A stretch of DNA of 64,000 nucleotides, taken from positions 8,287,163 to 8,351,162 of the forward strand of contig NC_135719.1 in the NCBI RefSeq assembly GCF_964656455.1. The letters are read 5' to 3'. The position numbers and the translations under genes are program-made. The stretch comes from Halichoerus grypus (lineage: Eukaryota > Chordata > Mammalia > Carnivora > Phocidae). Position 1 is the first letter of the stretch; the number at the start of each line of letters is the position of its first letter. Below are positions 34,308-46,200 of this stretch, one piece after another. Below the pieces are notes generated by a model. It was not told where the DNA came from and ran no database searches. It was given only the letters and a program-made list of their open reading frames with translations.

Positions 34308-35044
34308 AATATTTTTATAGTTTATAAGCTTTCATCTTTGAAGCTATTTTATAAAATATAAAATTTTAGGTTACTTGTAAGTTTTAAGAGATCAGTGGCC
34401 CAGATGTTGTGCAGGGCAAGACCAATGAGATAATGTCCCTCTTAACTTCTTTGTGGTGCAAGAAAGATTTGGGATTCTACAAGGAAGGCTGAGCAAGTGT
34501 GAATGTCATGTCACAGGTATGGTTCTTGTATTGATCTCCATCCCTATGCATTCTGATTGTAACATCAGAAAACTTTTGGAGCAAGCTGAGCATGGAAAAT
34601 GATGGCCACTTACAACAGACAAATAAAACCAAAACTGGGGATGGCTGGTTCTCTTCTGCTTTGGGCCGAATTCAGCATTTGCTTTTCTTAGCCTATGATA
34701 TCTCACAAACCTTGACCCTATCAGAGACAAAATTTATCTTCTGAGGCTGGAGAAAAAAGTAGGAAATGTGTTATGTTCTTCCAAGGTACTCACAGGCTTT
34801 GTAAAGTTAGAGAAAAGAGAGAGAGAGAGGGAGAGAGAAAGACAGAGAAAGAGAGAAAGAGAAAGAGAGAGAATATGAATCTCCTTTTATAATCCTCACT
34901 CCTTATGACCAAAATGAATCACAAAATCCTTTGGAAAACCATACAAATATTTGAACAATGACAGTTTAACAAAATCCAGAGACATAATAAATATTAGTCA
35001 GGGAGTTAGCCAAGGTGAATCCTCAGCAGGGACAACTGAGCAGC
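34308..35044. other. Unassigned sequence with a purine tract
   Basis: (GA)n-type purine run at about 34810-34873. No gene. Confidence 0.5.
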
Positions 35045-35222
35045 CATTTTGACAGTCAGGGGGACACAGGTTTGAATTCTGGCCTCTCTACTTACTATGT
35101 GACTTTAGACAAGTTACTGAAATGTAATTCTCATACCCCCTTTTTGACATGGTACTTACTTTGAGGGGTTGTTTAAATATTAGAAATGCTGCATGTGATA
35201 CAACTGGTATGACTGCTGAACG
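35045..35222 (+). repeat. MIR, sense
   Basis: 'gacacaggtttgaattctgg', 'cctctctacttactatgtgactttagacaagttac' and 'tactttgaggggttg' fit MIR from head to core. Confidence 0.75.
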
Positions 35223-36727
35223 CTTAGGACAGAATTTCGTTGGAAATGGGAAATCTCAATATTTGGGTACACATCAAGTATTGTAACTTCAAACTCATGA
35301 ACATCAACAATTACCAAGAGCTCTGTTGGGCTTATGAGAGAGTTTGGGTTCTCAGTTTATACCGCATTGTCTGAAAGACATGCAGCTGGCCCAGATCTCT
35401 AGGTTTTTGAAAACCCATCATTGGGTTAAGCTGGACCATCACAGAAACACTGTGGCTTTCTCTCCTTTCCATCCCTTCTTTCCATCATCCATCTTTACCA
35501 CTTATAGTATCTTCAAAAGGAGAGCCATTTGGCATCATGACCAATGGTTACTTTGAGAAAACAAGTTTTCTAAAAGTTGTCTTTTTGTAAATACCATGTT
35601 GAGAACCATGTCTGCAACAACCCATGGGATTGTCTTTATTTCTCTCTGCTCTCAGCACCAGGAGTAGTCATGCTTCAGTTAACAGGTTTTTGTTTTATCT
35701 TATAGACATGTTGAAATACATAATTTCCCATTTTTTCCCTTCCCTTTCTATTACAAAACACAGGGCAACACCCCAGATAGAGCAGTAGATGTTTTCTATA
35801 TATTTTGTATATATATCTTCATACTGGGCTCATCCAACTGTACCTTTTGCCTTAACTTCTTTCTTTATTTCAATTTCACTTTTCCTCTGTGCCTTTCTGT
35901 AAGCCACCCTAAAACATTTTTGGAGGAAATACAGTGAAGAAAGAGGAAAGAAAGATGGGGAGGACTGAAATAAGAAGGAAGAAAACAAACAAGAAAAGGA
36001 AAGCATGAGATATTTTAATAAGTAAATGGTTTGTGCCTATTTGAATTATATTTCTGGCAGAGGGGCAATGACAAAATTTTGATTTTAACAGATCAAGAAT
36101 TAGGAGATAGATGTTCGAGAAAGGCGTAGGAGAAATGTTTGTGGAATGCAGGGTCATCGTCTTGCAAGAGATTGCCAACAAGGCTATTCATCTTTCCTAA
36201 GGGAGTGAATAGTGAATCTAAAACCAGAGCTTGAACCTTTCAGTAGTTAACTGTTGAGAGAGTTCTGCATTAACAAAAGCAAATCCTAGTATTGTAGTCT
36301 GTTGTGGTACCACAGATTGTGAGTACTCCAGGCTTTTCTTCAACCTCCAGCAGGTTTTGAGGACAGGGACTTAGGGTGTTGTAACTGTCTGCAGGCCTTT
36401 TGCTATTCTTAAAACCTGCCAGGGTTCTGATGCTCTAAAAGGGGGGGGGGGGGGAAACAGCACATAAGCAAGCAAATAAAAGATACTAGATCAAAAAATC
36501 TGTTTAAAGAGAGTACATACAGCAGCCCCAGGGTATTTCAAATATTTATAATTCTCTACATATTTAATCTTTAAGAGTTCTTGAGATGCTATGTTTGGAA
36601 TGTGATGCTAACATCCATGGCTCAGTGCTGGTACTATGAAAGTCATTGAAGACATAGAGAAGATGAGAGATGAAGGAAATATATGAAAGAGACAAAATAA
36701 TCCAAACTCCTAAAGCAGCCCACATGA
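35223..36727. other. Unassigned sequence
   Basis: No gene recognised. It contains a 14-G run at 36441-36454. The frames at 35344-35556 (+) and 35909-36181 (-) are not recognisable. Confidence 0.45.
36441..36454 (+). repeat. Poly-G run (14 G)
   Basis: Fourteen consecutive G between aaaa and aaac. Confidence 0.95.
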
Positions 36728-36890
36728 CTAGATTCATAGAATGACAGAATTGAAAGGGACCTTAGAAATCCCATCTCTTTGTTTCACAAAGAGAACACTA
36801 CACCATTGGGGAGGTTTTCCAGCATGTCCATACTACTCAGAACTGGGTATCTCTAGATCAAACCTTGGTGCTTTCATATGAGATGAAACA
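36728..36890 (-). mobile_element. CR1/L3-type LINE 3' end, antisense
   Basis: 'attcatagaatgacagaattgaaagggaccttagaaatcc' is the reverse complement of the conserved CR1-clade 3' terminus (…ggtcccttccaa…attctatgattct). Confidence 0.6.
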
Positions 36891-36994
36891 AACAGTGGCT
36901 TGCCAAAATCACAGAATATTAACTTGACTGACATGGGACGATCTTGACATAGGTTGGACTGGCACATACCTTTATATTTCAATAGGGAAGATAC

Positions 36995-37214
36995 TAGCTA
37001 TAGAAGTTAATAAATCCAGCTATCAACCAGTACATATTTATTATGGGTTTATCTTGGTGCCACAGTAGAAGGAACAAGGAGAAAGGTAGGAGAAGCCCTT
37101 GATAAGGATACCATCCCTGGATTTCAGAGAGCTTCCATTTTAATTGGGAAGACAAGGAGAATTCACAGAAATATGTACCAAATGATTCATGATTGTCCAA
37201 CAATGTGTAAGTCG
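36995..37214. repeat. Possible L2-type remnant between CR1/L3 pieces
   Basis: 'cagtacatatttattatgggtttatcttggtgccac' and 'tggatttcagagagcttccattttaattgggaagac' resemble the old LINE block also seen at 41925. Weak. Confidence 0.4.
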
Positions 37215-38344
37215 TATGGGCTATGATGTAATGACACTCAGGCCCATGCTGCAGTATGTCTTGTCCAACCCTGATTCACTGAAGATAAATCTCCTCTAAA
37301 AATTTCTATAGGTGATCATCTAGAATCCGCTTAATTTGCTGAATGACAACTCATGTTTTCCAAGTGCAGCCCATTCCATTTTAGAACATTCCAAATTGTA
37401 AAAAACATCTCTGTTATATTGATCCCAGACGTTCTTTCATTTCCTGTGTATACAATCACAGAGGGGAACTTTGTTTCTCCATCTATGTAGCAGTCCTTTA
37501 GGTATTTTAAGATACTTATCATGGCTTTTTTTTCCCTCCTGTGAATTCCTTCAATCATTCTCCATACAACATGGATCCAGGTTCCTCCACTACTAGAGTG
37601 CTCCTCAGAACCTAACCCAAACTCCAGGTGTGGTCTCATTGGCTCAGAAAGGAGTGGGATGATTACATTTTGTTCTGAAACGTTGTTTCTATTTCTGTTC
37701 TTGTTGCATAAGACTGCATTAGTATTTTGGCAACTACATCACATAGTTGACCAATACTGAGCTCAAAGTCAATTAAAACGCTTGTGTCTTTTTCACATAT
37801 GTTATTGATAAATCCCTTCCCCCAATTATTCATGTGTGTAGTTGTTGGCAGTTTTTATTTTTAAATTTACATTTGTGCCTGTTACATTTCATCATGTTAT
37901 GTTCAGTCCATTATTGCCGCTTTTGGAACTTTTTCTTGATTCCTTTTTAACTCTCCTTCCTGGCTCTGTGTCATGTGCAGGTTGATTTAGGCATATGTGC
38001 TCTCATCTAAGTTAAGAAAAAAAAAAAAACCCACCTGTTGCTTAGGGGTAGGCCAATGTCATGACTAAAGAGTGGTGTTCTTGCAAGGTAAATCCTATCC
38101 ATTAGTTATCAGTCTTTGGGTCATGTCATAGTAAAGGCATTCTTGGACATGAGCATCCTGAGATTGGACAGCAGTGATCAGAAAGAAGTTCCTTGGAATG
38201 TCAATAATAGTGGAACCAAGCAGAGCTATGTCATGGACATGATTTATCTATTTACTTAAGAGAGGGTCTTCCAGTGGTAATTTATAATAAGGGTCAGTTT
38301 AACTTAATTAATATTTGAGCCCATATTTTCTATAACTTTGATTG
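37215..38344 (-). mobile_element. CR1/L3-type LINE, antisense
   Basis: In order on the + strand: 'ggtattttaagatacttatcatgg', 'ccaaactccaggtgtggtctcat', 'aaaggagtgggatgattac', 'gcattagtattttggcaactacatcacatagttgacc' and 'tgagctcaaagtcaatt'. This is the reverse complement of the RT-to-3' part of the CR1 clade ('…ccaggtgtggtctcacca…', '…tggcagccacatcacactgttgac…'). Very diverged, so an old insertion. No frame survives. Confidence 0.72.
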
Positions 38345-38700
38345 AATACTCAGCTAGTTTGGGCTGCTATAACAAGTACCATGGGCTCAGTGGCTTACAA
38401 ACAATAGAAATTTACTTCTCACAGTTCTAGAGGCTAGCAGTCTGAGATCAGGGTGCTAGCATGATCAAGTCCTGGTGAGAATCCTCTTTGGTTTGCAGAT
38501 TGTTGACTCCTCGTTGTATTGTCATAAGGCAGAAAGAGAGACAGCAGGCTCTCTGGCCTTTCTTAAAAGGACATTTATCCCATTTATGAGGGCTCTACCC
38601 TCATGACCTCCCAGAGGTCCCACCTCCAAATATCATCACACTGAAGGCTAGGTTTCAACATATGAACTTTGGGAGGACACAAACATTCCATCCACAACAG
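38345..38700 (-). mobile_element. MLT1-type LTR, antisense, near complete
   Basis: 'ttgggctgctataacaagtacca', 'aatttacttctcacagttctagaggct', 'ctaccctcatgacctcccagaggtcccacctcc' and 'ggtttcaacatatgaactttgggaggacacaaacattcc' cover the reverse-complement MLT1 LTR from end to start. Confidence 0.9.
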
Positions 38701-38830
38701 ATGACTGATAAAACCCAGATATATTATACTTGGTTCAGCATAGCTCTGATCTACAATCCAGTAATTCTATTAAAGGCGGATAGAGGGTGGTATGATAGTG
38801 AATTTACCTCACTTATTTTTTAATGGAACT
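38701..38830 (-). mobile_element. Continuation of the CR1/L3-type LINE
   Basis: 'acccagatatattatacttgg' and 'tctgatctacaatccagtaattctatt' resume the CR1/L3-like text interrupted at 38344, implying the MLT1 LTR inserted into it. Confidence 0.5.
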
Positions 38831-39713
38831 TGCGGCCTAAAACAAACCCCTTAATCTCTCTAAACTTTAATTTTCCCATCTGATAGGTGGGCCTAAAATT
38901 ATATACTTTTCAGTGAAGATAAAAATTTCAAATAACAGCCACCTGGCCCATCATAGTCACTCAGCTAATGCTAGCTCTTACAAAAGAAAAACTGGCAAAA
39001 AAATAAAAAGTAAAATTGAAATGGAGAAGTCAAAGATCATTATAATGTCAAAGCTGAAAGACCAGAATAATGGATGAAAAATTATATAGGGAATGTGTTT
39101 TCAAAAGCGCCTTCCTATAGCCAAATTATCATCAGCCGTTGATGTATAAACAATAAGCTTCTCGAAATGATATTTACCTGGCCCCCATTGGCCTCCCTTT
39201 GGACAACACTTCATTAGCCGTAATTGTATGTTACTTGTGTCAACCAGGAAGAGGCTATAAAGCAATGAAAACTATTTATTTGGGGTCTTCGGGATTATGA
39301 TTCTGGAAAGACAGAGTTCACCTAAACTGAAAGCATGCTCTTGAACTGCCATCCGAGTGCAGGTTTCTCAAGGCAAAACCCACAAGCTTATATAACTTGT
39401 TTTGAAAGAATTATGCTTAGTGCTGACAGCATTCAACTATCTAATACCCAATTGTCTATGTAGCTAACAGATGTTACATCATCTCTGTTTCAGTCCAAAG
39501 TAGGATATGTCCCAGAAGGTGGTCAAGGTGCAATTAACAAAAGTCAAGAATTCATGGCATTTGAAAAACTGAAACAGGAGACGTGGATTGGCCTTGCTTC
39601 CTCAATATCTTCCCAGATCCTCTTTTGAATGACTCTCTTAGCAATGCTTACTTCCCTTTGGAATCTTCTCTCATACTTATGTGTACGTAAAAGAGGAATC
39701 CATAGATTTCTTT
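38831..39713. promoter_or_regulatory. Repeat-free stretch, candidate conserved non-coding element
   Basis: No repeat signature. 39100-39300 is rich in factor-like cores: 'tgtataaacaataa' and 'atatttacctgg' (forkhead-like), 'cattagccgtaattg' (homeodomain-like), 'aactatttattt' (MEF2-like). Function is inference only. Confidence 0.25.
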
Positions 39714-39732
39714 AAGAATATTCTCAATTTGG
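39714..39732 (+). repeat. Target-site copy 1 of 3
   Basis: aagaatattctcaatttgg; identical to 39973-39991, two mismatches to 40142-40160. Left flank 'ctttaaga' fits the L1 endonuclease. Confidence 0.95.
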
Positions 39733-39972
39733 TGGACTCTGAGAAACAAACAGGGTTTTAGAGGGGAGGGGGGAGGGGGGATTGGTTAGCCCAGTGATGG
39801 GTATTAAGGAGGGCACATACTGCATGGAGCACCGGGTGTTATATGAAAACAATGGATCGTGGGTCACCACATCAAAAACTAATGATGTATTGTATGGTGA
39901 CTAACATAACATAATAAAATTTTAAAAAATAAATTAATAAATAAATAAATGTGAGAAAAATGTGGGAAAAAA
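39733..39972 (+). mobile_element. 5'-truncated young L1 3' end
   Basis: It starts 'tggactctgagaaacaaac' in module 2 of the L1 3' UTR, with the G-rich tract at 39763-39782, 'tgatgggtattaaggagggc' and 'aaaactaatgatgt'. It ends in 'aacataacataataaaattt' plus a longer A-rich tail containing aaataaataaat. TSD of 19 bp: 39714-39732 and 39973-39991. Confidence 0.93.
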
Positions 39973-39991
39973 AAGAATATTCTCAATTTGG

Positions 39992-40141
39992 GACACCTGA
40001 GTGGCTCCATCAGTTGGGCATCCGAATCTTGATATCAGCTCAGGTCATGATCTTGGGGTCATGAGATCGAGCCCCAAGTCAGGTTCCATGCTAGGGGTGG
40101 AGCCTGCTTGATATTCTCTCCTTCCTTCCCCTCCTTAAAAA
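39992..40141 (+). mobile_element. CAN-SINE, sense, older
   Basis: 'gacacctgagtggctccatc', 'agctcaggtcatgatcttgg', 'gagatcgagccccaagtcagg' and a short C/T plus A tail. Its right flank repeats the target site a third time (40142-40160) with two differences, fitting greater age than the L1 tail. Confidence 0.9.
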
Positions 40142-40160
40142 AAGAATATTTTGAATTTGG

Positions 40161-41924
40161 GCTCTCCATTCATCTGCACTAACCTTCATGCCTTCAATTC
40201 AAATCAGGGAGGCCTGACTGCATTTAAAGAACCCCATGTTCTTTTCCTTTATTTTGTACACAAGAGGCAGGGAGGGTGTTCATGTAGCCCCTGGTGGTCC
40301 CAGGGAGGAAAGGACAAGGTGACAAGGTGAAGGGATCTTAGGTATCTTTAAGATCTTTAGTATCCTGAGATCTGAGTGATCAAAGATGAGGTCTGTATGG
40401 CCAGTGCCCCTTGCTGCCTTCCTAATGATTAATAATCTGGTGCAGATTAATATTTTAAAAGTGTACCTGGGAATAATTCGTGAGATGAGATGGTGTTCAT
40501 TTCCTTCCTGCCACACCCCTAGACATGCCATGTGGAGCTCTGTTGTGTGGATGAGGGAAAAAAGAAAGCGCACCCTGCTATAATAAGGTCGAGTCGGTGC
40601 CCAAGCATTGGCATTTTTCCTGCCACAATGATTTCATCGGGCATTTTTCTGTCTTGGGCAGGAGCAAAGCTACACCCTTACCATTCAGGCTCCACCCTTT
40701 CTTTATCATCACCCACGCTCTATTGGTTTAAAACGAAATTAAGAAATACTACACCAATAGCTCCAGGATTGCATTTTAAGCACTTGGCACTCTTTATGCC
40801 GCTGCTGAAATGTTCATGCTAATGTGTTCACAAAATCGCATACATTAGTGCAGATTTCCTGTCCCTTTAAAGTCTTGTGGTCTGTGCAGTCGCCGTGATG
40901 CCTGGCTCGCCGGCCTGGAGGAGGAGAGGTCCCTAAGTATGCTGCTGCCTTCCTGCCCCAGCACCCTTCATGCAGCCTGGAGTCATGATTTGCCAGGTGG
41001 GAGTTGCTGGCCCTTAAGCTCATCCAAGAGTGTGGATTGTAGGGCAACACAGATGGCAGGAAGGGCAGCATTCACTCAGAATTATGTCTGAAAGTAATGG
41101 GCTTGGGTTTGGGAAGGGGGGGTGGGGTGGTGAAAGCAGCTGGGGATAGTTTGAATCTTCTCCTAGAAGGATCTGGCTGTCTCCTCTTTGTGGTGATTGG
41201 GGAATCACTGCTCTGACAAATGTGGCACAGCGTGGGGACCAAGATGGGGTCACGGCTCTGCCTTCTCTCAGCTGGTTCCCTGTGCCATCCCTGTAAGCAA
41301 CAGCCACTGAAGAGAAAACCCATTAGCAGGCTTCCCTTGGAGTGCTGGGGGCAGCAGTGGCCCCATTATCCCAATTTCTCATTCACCCCATGCTAACGCT
41401 GAGTGAGGCAGCCAAATGGAGCTGCCCACTTCGCTGTACCCACTCATTTGACTTATTAGTAAGATGGTAATTATGTTGGGGAGGAATGCAGGGCAATGAG
41501 GGGAAGGTGAGAGAAGCAATTTGTCAGTGATGGGATGACAGCCCAGGCACCTCCAAATCCGTGCCTAGGAGAGAGAGAGATGAGAGGAGAAGAAAGATAG
41601 ACAATCTGAAATCACGAGAGAACATCATGTGTACCTTTCTAGAAACTTGCTTACAGGGGACGGCCTCTATAATCAGGCCATCCTCCCACATGTCCTTATG
41701 AAACAGCTACCCACACCACAGCCCAAAGGGGCCCCATTTAATAAGGAAAGTGCATTGCTCATGGGTGTTCTTTGTAAACAGTTATAGCTCCCTATTCCTT
41801 TTAACGAGCTTAGTGGTGTCTCTTTCTAGAGAGTTAAACCTCAGTTTGTGCTAAATTTAGACAAGCTAATATGAAGTCTTGCCCAGCAGCTGGGCCAGAT
41901 AAGCAAAATGAGAAGCATCCTTTA
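40161..41924. other. Mostly repeat-free sequence, candidate conserved elements
   Basis: No gene I can support: overlapping frames on both strands at 40280-41323 lack recognisable content. Two sub-blocks look like non-coding conserved DNA: 40750-40880 (TTAAGCACTTGG, ATGCTAAT, CATTAG cores) and 41690-41890 (TTTGTAAACA, GCTAAATTTAG). A GA run lies near 41570-41590. Confidence 0.35.
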
Positions 41925-42567
41925 TGCATTCATTCACAAAGTATTTGTTGAGGACCTACTATGTACTGGATACTGTTCTAGATACTGAGGACACAGCGAT
42001 GAATCAGATAGACCCATCTCATTCTTGATATTCCTATAGAGCTTACATTTTGTGTGTGGGGGGGGAGGCAGAACATATATGAGCAAATAAATAAATAATT
42101 TTAGATAGTACAAAATGTGATCGTGACTCAGGATGAGGGTATTTTAGATTGTGTGATGAGTGAGTGGCTCTGTGAGTAAGAGGATTTTTGCTAAGATCTG
42201 GGGGGGTGGGGTGGGAATAGAATGACTGACAAAAGGCAAAGGGACGTACAAGACCCTAAGGTAGAAATGAAGTGGTCATTTTGAGTGACAGCAACAAGAC
42301 AAGAGGGGTTGGATGCAGTGCTAGCAGAAAATGTGGTCAGAGATGACGTAGGAGGGGCAGGCAGGGGATGCAATCACCAGTCATGATGAGTTGTTTAAAT
42401 TTCATTCTAAGAAAATGGGAAATTACTCAAGAGCTTTCATCAAAAGGTTGAGATGATCAAGTTCATAGTTTTGAAACATCTTTCTCATGCTGAATGGAGA
42501 ATCAGTTAGATGGAGGCAAGAGAGAAAGTAGGGAAACCTGGGGGCCATTCTGCCAGACAATAGATAT
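41925..42567. repeat. Ancient L2-type block
   Basis: 'tatttgttgaggacctactatgtactggatactgttctagatactgaggac', 'tgttgtttaaatttcattctaag'-like text and 'tgctgaatggagaatcagttagatggaggcaag' follow the order of a widespread old LINE block. Orientation not settled. Confidence 0.6.
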
Positions 42568-42587
42568 AAAAAGGCCATGGTTCTCAG

Positions 42588-42772
42588 GGATGCCTGGGTG
42601 GCTCAGTCGGTTAAGTGTCTGACTCTTGGTTCAGCTCAGGTTGTGATTTCAGGGTCATGTGATTGAGCCCTGCGTTGGGCTTCATGCTCAGCGTGGAGTC
42701 TAAGTTTCGCTCTCCTTCCCCCCCCCAACTCTCTCTCTCTCTCAAATAAATAAATATTAAAAAAAAAAAAAA
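42588..42772 (+). mobile_element. CAN-SINE, sense
   Basis: 'ggatgcctgggtggctcagtcgg', 'gtgtctgactcttggttcag', 'gattgagccctgcgttgggc', CT run, 'aaataaataaat' and a 14-A run. Possible diverged TSD: aaaaaggcc…ttctc near 42569 and aaaaagggct…tctc near 42767. Confidence 0.93.
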
Positions 42773-42879
42773 GGGCTATCTCTCGAAGGAAACAAGTGGA
42801 TTTTAAAGCAGGAAGTGTCATGGCCCCTAAGAAAAGAGGTTCTGGAAAGAGCAGCTGTTGTGTGCACCTATGTCACATT

Positions 42880-43065
42880 GGCCATTGGCCAGACACTCTG
42901 ACAATGCTATTTCACTCATCACCTATTACACGGCTGAGGACCCCCATTTTACAGATAGAAACTCAGAGACTTCAAGTGACTTGCCCACTGTCCCACCTGA
43001 AACAGAATTTGAACCTGGGAGTCACATCTGAAGTCCAAGTTGTCCCCACTACACCACGCCACCTC
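42880..43065 (-). repeat. MIR, antisense
   Basis: 'ccattttacagatagaaactcagagacttcaagtgacttgccc' and 'gaatttgaacctgggagtcac', ending 'ccactacaccacgcc'. Good reverse-complement MIR. The 115-codon frame at 42796-43143 runs through it and is not a gene. Confidence 0.85.
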
Positions 43066-43134
43066 GTAACTTGGAGAGATGCTCATCGCCCAGCACCAGG
43101 ATGGGACTCCAGTGTTAGTGACTGCTCTGTCCCC

Positions 43135-43222
43135 AAAACCTAGAACAGTGCCTGGCAAATAGCACACACTCAGAACAATGGCTAAGTGAATGGCAATAAA
43201 GGTGAATGCCAATAAATGCTGA
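43135..43222 (+). repeat. MIR/L2 3' end, sense
   Basis: 'cctagaacagtgcctggcaaatagcacacactc' followed by 'aataaaggtgaatgcc'. Confidence 0.7.
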
Positions 43223-46200
43223 AGGCTTTGCTGGGTATTTAATCAGACTGCCCCGACTCTTGTGTGGGCAGTAAAGGTTGGTCCTGCAAACCAGGTTGTG
43301 TCTGATGTGGAGGTTAAGTAGTACCAGGTAGCCAGGAGGAGGGATACAGAGACGGGAGCGTAGGGAGGGCCGGTATGATCAGAGAAATGACTTGCCTTGG
43401 GTCACATCAGAGAGTAAATCAGTGGTGAGTGGTCTCAAAACTCTTATCTCCTTACTCTCTGTCCAGTGAGTCTGCGTGGGTACTGGGAAGGAATCAGAGG
43501 ACCTAAGTATAGATCCCAGAGGTGATTATCAGTGTCCTCACCGAACAGAATGCTATCGTCCATCCCTTGGTTGTGTAGTAAGGACTAGATAACATAATGA
43601 ATTGTGAAATGCCTAAAAACAAGAACTTGCCAAACATAAATTCCAGTGAATAATATCAGTTAACTATCAGTTTTATTAGTGATACTTTCTGATTGGATAC
43701 TTTTAAATTTGAATATTAGTATGTTATTCATGCAGAAGTATTAGAAATTACTCAGATTCCTTAATCTGTTAAGTATATATGTATCACTGAGAAATAGATT
43801 TTGGGCAGTTTCTTTGAGAAATCTGCTATTCATCAATCCACAAAAATTCATGCATGCTCTTATTAATTCAACCAATATTTTTTAGACTCTAAAAATACAA
43901 GGTAATTGGCATTTTGGCCAACTCCTGGGGACACAGAGAACAACACTAAGGATTCCAAGGGGCACATATCCACAGGACTCTTCTATATTTTGAAGTATAA
44001 TGTGAAAGAGGAAAAACATATGTGGGTAGCAAGAGAGGATAGTCAAAAGTCGTCCAGAAATATGGAAAATTTTCATCTGCTGGTGGTTAATTTTTTAGCT
44101 TATAATGATCACTGACCAAAGTCTAAGGGTCAGTACCTTATTTTGTGATTTCCAGATAGTTCTCAGGATGTCAGAGAGAAAATGGTCAGGTGGCCCTGGT
44201 AAGGATGAATGCTGGTACCTGGCTCAAAGTGACCTTGTTACTTTTTTATGTATGTGACTGTCCTCAATTTGTCTATATGTTCTGTAGTAAAGGGACCAGA
44301 TATTCCTCATATGTTGATTCCTAACTATTGTTATGACAGTTAAATCTTTGCTGACATGGCCTAAATGTCAAGGAGGGATGCCTTCTTATACCTGAGAATC
44401 TAGGGAGGTTGGCTTGAAATATTGTTTATGGATCTTGTGGAAGTTCAAATCCCAACCATTCCATGATTTTTTTTTTTTTAAATTTCTGGAAGGCTCGTAT
44501 TGGATCCTACTTGCTCTCTTACCTGTGACCTTTTCAATACATGATATTTCTTCAGGAGAAACGCCATGCCTTTTCTAACTTTCCCAAATTAAGGTCTAAG
44601 TCACCATAAAAATACACAAGACTGCAGAAGACTTTGTTAAGGAGCTGAAGGGCAAGTTTGGAGAGGAGTAAGGGACATGGATCATAGGTCCCCATGATGA
44701 AGTGAGCAAAACAATGCACATGACACAGATTTTTCCTCTGAGAGTCCTCTCCATTCTGGCTGACACTTGGAGCTCCTCTCTTGACCCTTTGTTCTTAAAG
44801 TCCCTTATCCTACCATCCACTGACACTTCCACCTCTTTCTCTCCATTCTCTACTCTTCCCCACCCTTGCCAGGGTGATAAATACATTTATTCTTTGTACC
44901 TTACTGAAAGAAGTTTTGTCTGATTCTCTGAGGCCCTTGCAGCAGTTTGTATATGAAGTGTTTAATCAAGATACTGTTCCAACCAAAGACAGTTTATTGT
45001 CCTAGTAGGAATCCAGGCATTGGCTGTTAAAGTCTTTGTCAGACTTCAGTCAAATTGAGCTTTTATAGGAGTTGCTCCAACCACTGTCTCTATCTGCATA
45101 TATTGCATTTCTGCCTCTCTATGTTCCAGCCAGAATGAATTCTTTGTAACCAGAGCTCACTGATACTTTTATATCTTGGCAATGTTCTAGTTTCAAAGCT
45201 TGGGAAGGTCAACATCCATTTTGCATGGATAAATCCTACTTAATATTTAAATCGGCTTAAAAAGAGGCTCCTTCAAGAAGATGTCTCTCTCACTGGGTAA
45301 TGCCACTCTTCTCCCAAAACTGTGGGTACTCCAGTCATACCTCTGTTAACTTTGACACTTGGCCTTAGCATTCATATTTCAACAGTCTGCTCACCAGCTT
45401 CTCACTCTGGTTTCTGATCACCTGAGGACAAAGGCACTTTCACCTCTGTACCCCCATCTCCCCACATCGCACATGGTTCATAAAATACATGATGGAGTGA
45501 CTGCCAAATGGATGAGAGCAAAAGTGAGTGAAGGAATGAACCAAGGAACGATGTGGTTAAGACTATCCCTATCACTGTCTCTGTTATAACAATGCCTCTG
45601 TTTTGAAAAGAAGTAAAAACACCACAAATGTAACATTGTCTTGTTTTTCTTTTCTATTTTTTTAAATTGCCACAGCTTTGACAGCAACTGGATCATTTGG
45701 TTGCAAACACTATGATGTGTTTTGGCCCTTGAATCCTATACATTATGGCATATGAAAAAAAGTCATAATTTCAAGATGATAATTTGAATGCAAACAGATG
45801 GTATTTCAGTGATGGCGCACATAGATTCTTGCATCTTGCAGGTCATGCTCCCCACCATCCCCCTTGGGAAAATACTGCATTTGCCATATTTCTTTCCCCA
45901 CCTCCCTATCCCCACCCCTCCAGCCATATGTTTTGTAATGAGGGCACTTAAAATATCATAGAATTGGCCTATCCTCATGATATTTAAAATGTGAGATGTG
46001 ACAATATCTTAACTTCAAACACATGGTTACACAGGAAAAGAAAAAAAGCAATGGAAGGAGTTCACACCATGTTATTTTGATGGAGGTCGGCAAAGAGGGA
46101 GGGGGCTTCATGTTAGGGATTTCAGAAAAGGAAAAAACTTGCTGCTCTGGCATAATGCGTGAAAGATGGTGTTTGAGGAACATGCGATCGATGTTTTTGC

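Noticed and set aside
40280..41323. Cluster of overlapping frames on both strands as possible exons
   Set aside because: None has recognisable protein content, and frames on both strands at once indicate composition, not coding. Conservation data could reopen this.
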